Assembly (NCBI GenBank): GCA_045613305.1
Contig: JAZLAU010000024.1
Coordinates: 1 to 33,904 of the forward strand
Length of the DNA: 33,904 nt
Direction: 5' to 3'
Source of the DNA: SFTJ01 sp045613305
GTDB lineage: Bacteria > Bacteroidota > Bacteroidia > Bacteroidales > Muribaculaceae
Of the stretch, positions 32,613-33,904 are shown piece after piece (position 1 is the first letter of the stretch; the number at the start of each line of letters is the position of its first letter). The position numbers and the translations under genes were made by a program. Under the pieces are notes generated by a model, which was not told the DNA's origin, did no database searches, and was given only the letters and a program-made list of their open reading frames with translations.

Positions 32613-33904
32613 TTATTCTTCGGTTATGCTCGCATCACCGTCAGAAAATTGGTTATTCTCTATTACCACATTCTTGGCACGAAGCAATCTGAAACGATGA
32701 TTATTGCTGTGGAAAGCCGGGAAGTCCTCGTTTTGCACAATGGTGTTGCCACGGAATGTTAGTCCGTCGATGCTCTTGGCAAACACTATCGGACGGTCGA
32801 ATGTTTCAAATCGGTTATTCTCAATCAACACACCACGATGGCCTTCACCGCCATGGAAATACTTCTGCTGGTCGGCCAAATTAGGTATTTCGGGATAAAC
32901 CGAAATCACTGCTTCGGTGAATTGAAACAAATTAGTGAGCGAATTGATGAAAGTGTTGTCGCGAATAGTCACATCGCGGCATGCACCAGTTTCAAACCAT
33001 CCGTTGCAGTCGCCACAAAGCAAAATTGCAGTGCCTGAAGTGTGGTCAAAAGTGTTGCGTTCGACCACTGTAGGCAACGGAGTGCTAAATAATGTGCCAC
33101 GCGCACGATTGTTGCGAATCACATTGTCGGCAAAATACACCTCCGGACACCATTCAAGGTTTTCGATGCCAAAACCCTGTTCGGCACAAATGGCGGTGTC
33201 GATTGGGTTTACAAAGGAAATCTTAAACTCCTTTGCGCCTGCTATGGTAGTGGTGTCGTGAGGAGTAATGTCGGCAATAGCGTTAACATCGCCTATCAAC
33301 TCCATGGTGTTAGAACGCACAAACTGCACCGAGTCGCCCTTGCCGCCCCAATAGAAGCCATAGGCCTGCGGATGCATATAGCGGCCCACCACAGTGTTAT
33401 CGTCAATGCGTTTCACTATCTTCAAATAAGTGCCGTGCACATTGATGGCATCGTCCATCATACCCTCATACACGCCATTGCACGACACGATTTTGCCCTT
33501 GCAGGCCGAGAAGTGAGTGGCATCGGCTTGTGTGGTGAAATAACGAGGGTCGTTTTCGCGAAGACACACATTAAACTTCTCAAGGGTTATGTTCTCGCAA
33601 ATTTGCGCCAAAAGCCCCATGCCTTCGGCATAATGAACCGTTACATTCTCTAAGCGAGTGTCTTTGTTTTCAGCCAAAAATATGCCCGGAGCCGGACGGT
33701 CGTAGGTGCGCATTGCCACCTTAGTGCCAGGCACCAATCGGGCATCCTTCCAATGCGGAGCATAGAACGTGCTGTCGTTGAGTTGCTGCGTGTCGTTAGT
33801 TGGACACCAAAGGTCGCTGGTTTTATACACCACATGACGAGTCTTTCCATCAAATGCTATACCGGTTTGCGGATAGTTTTTCCAACCTTCTCCATAACAT
33901 TCAA
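32613..33904 (-). CDS. GH110 family alpha-1,3-galactosidase, 5' end missing
   Basis: The frame remains open to the right edge of the window, so the start lies beyond it; about 430 residues are visible. GH110 enzymes are right-handed beta-helix exo-galactosidases that remove alpha-1,3-galactose from blood group B and linear alpha-Gal structures. Diagnostic stretches are ATHFSACKGKIVS, YEGMMDDAINVHGTYLK, RNNRARGTLFSTPLPTVVER, DHTSGTAILLCGDCNGWFE and NLFQFTEAVISVYPEIP. The paired Asp in MMDDAINVHG are, from memory, the catalytic pair in a studied GH110. Whether it is of the branched B-antigen type or the broader type cannot be told from here. It converges on the sulfatase gene and fits a host O-glycan degradation role. 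Confidence 0.93.
   Translation of the reverse strand, partial: ECYGEGWKNYPQTGIAFDGKTRHVVYKTSDLWCPTNDTQQLNDSTFYAPHWKDARLVPGTKVAMRTYDRPAPGIFLAENKDTRLENVTVHYAEGMGLLAQICENITLEKFNVCLRENDPRYFTTQADATHFSACKGKIVSCNGVYEGMMDDAINVHGTYLKIVKRIDDNTVVGRYMHPQAYGFYWGGKGDSVQFVRSNTMELIGDVNAIADITPHDTTTIAGAKEFKISFVNPIDTAICAEQGFGIENLEWCPEVYFADNVIRNNRARGTLFSTPLPTVVERNTFDHTSGTAILLCGDCNGWFETGACRDVTIRDNTFINSLTNLFQFTEAVISVYPEIPNLADQQKYFHGGEGHRGVLIENNRFETFDRPIVFAKSIDGLTFRGNTIVQNEDFPAFHSNNHRFRLLRAKNVVIENNQFSDGDASITEE

Noticed and set aside
14460..33904. A full polysaccharide utilization locus.
   Set aside because: Regulator, glycosidases and sulfatase are present, but no SusC or SusD gene is in the window, so I do not call it one.
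1..33904. CRISPR arrays, tRNA or rRNA genes, insertion sequences and prophage genes.
   Set aside because: Scanning found no regular repeat-spacer pattern, no tRNA-like or rRNA-like sequence, and no transposase, integrase or phage protein.

Overview
The window looks like a chromosomal segment of a gut Bacteroidota bacterium, order Bacteroidales. A Muribaculaceae-like or Prevotella-like genome is my best guess from gene content; I could not test it. The grounds are: promoters of the Bacteroidota type (TTTG, then 19-21 bases, then TAnnTTTG) ahead of several genes; a psd-pssA-DUF4834 phospholipid cluster; a one-protein hybrid two-component system; and many exported glycosidases typical of mammalian-gut Bacteroidales (GH92, GH110, GH2, GH127/GH146, an S1 sulfatase). 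I saw no rRNA, tRNA, CRISPR array, transposase or prophage gene.

Layout. Positions 1-8038 (+) hold mostly housekeeping genes: the 3' part of a serpin, a NatA/NatB-like ABC exporter pair, a PpiD/SurA-like periplasmic folding factor, SufE, and a POT-family peptide transporter. Glucose-6-phosphate isomerase follows on the minus strand (8473-9813). A plus-strand cluster for phosphatidylethanolamine synthesis (psd, pssA, DUF4834; 10041-11796) leads into a secreted GH127/GH146-type arabinofuranosidase (11876-14296). A minus-strand block (24618 down to 14460) starts with a hybrid two-component regulator. After a 299-base gap come four tightly spaced genes: two GH92 alpha-mannosidases, a secreted BSP-family metallopeptidase and an AT-rich small gene with a strong Shine-Dalgarno sequence. 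After a roughly 900-base gene-poor gap, the plus strand carries a calpain-like (C2) lipoprotein, a GH2 beta-galactosidase with an N-terminal ricin-like trefoil, and a Ser-type sulfatase. A GH110 alpha-1,3-galactosidase runs off the right edge on the minus strand.

How the genes may work together (inference). The right-hand 20 kb reads as a set for taking apart host glycoproteins: GH110 removes alpha-1,3-galactose caps, GH2 removes beta-galactose, the sulfatase removes sulfate (possibly 6-O-sulfo-GlcNAc), the GH92 enzymes trim mannose from N-glycans, and the BSP-type and calpain-type proteases cut the protein. The serpin may protect against host or rival proteases. No SusC/SusD pair lies in the window, so this is not a classical complete polysaccharide utilization locus. 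The hybrid regulator sits next to the GH92 operon and is its most likely controller.

The most unusual items are the lipoprotein that joins a discoidin-like domain to a calpain-like catalytic core, the gap at 24619-25527 (a two-way terminator with no gene to serve, plus three copies of TAGCGACA), the POT transporter with Asn in place of the first Glu of its ExxER motif, and the AT-rich small gene at the end of the mannosidase operon. I found no clearly new multi-gene system.
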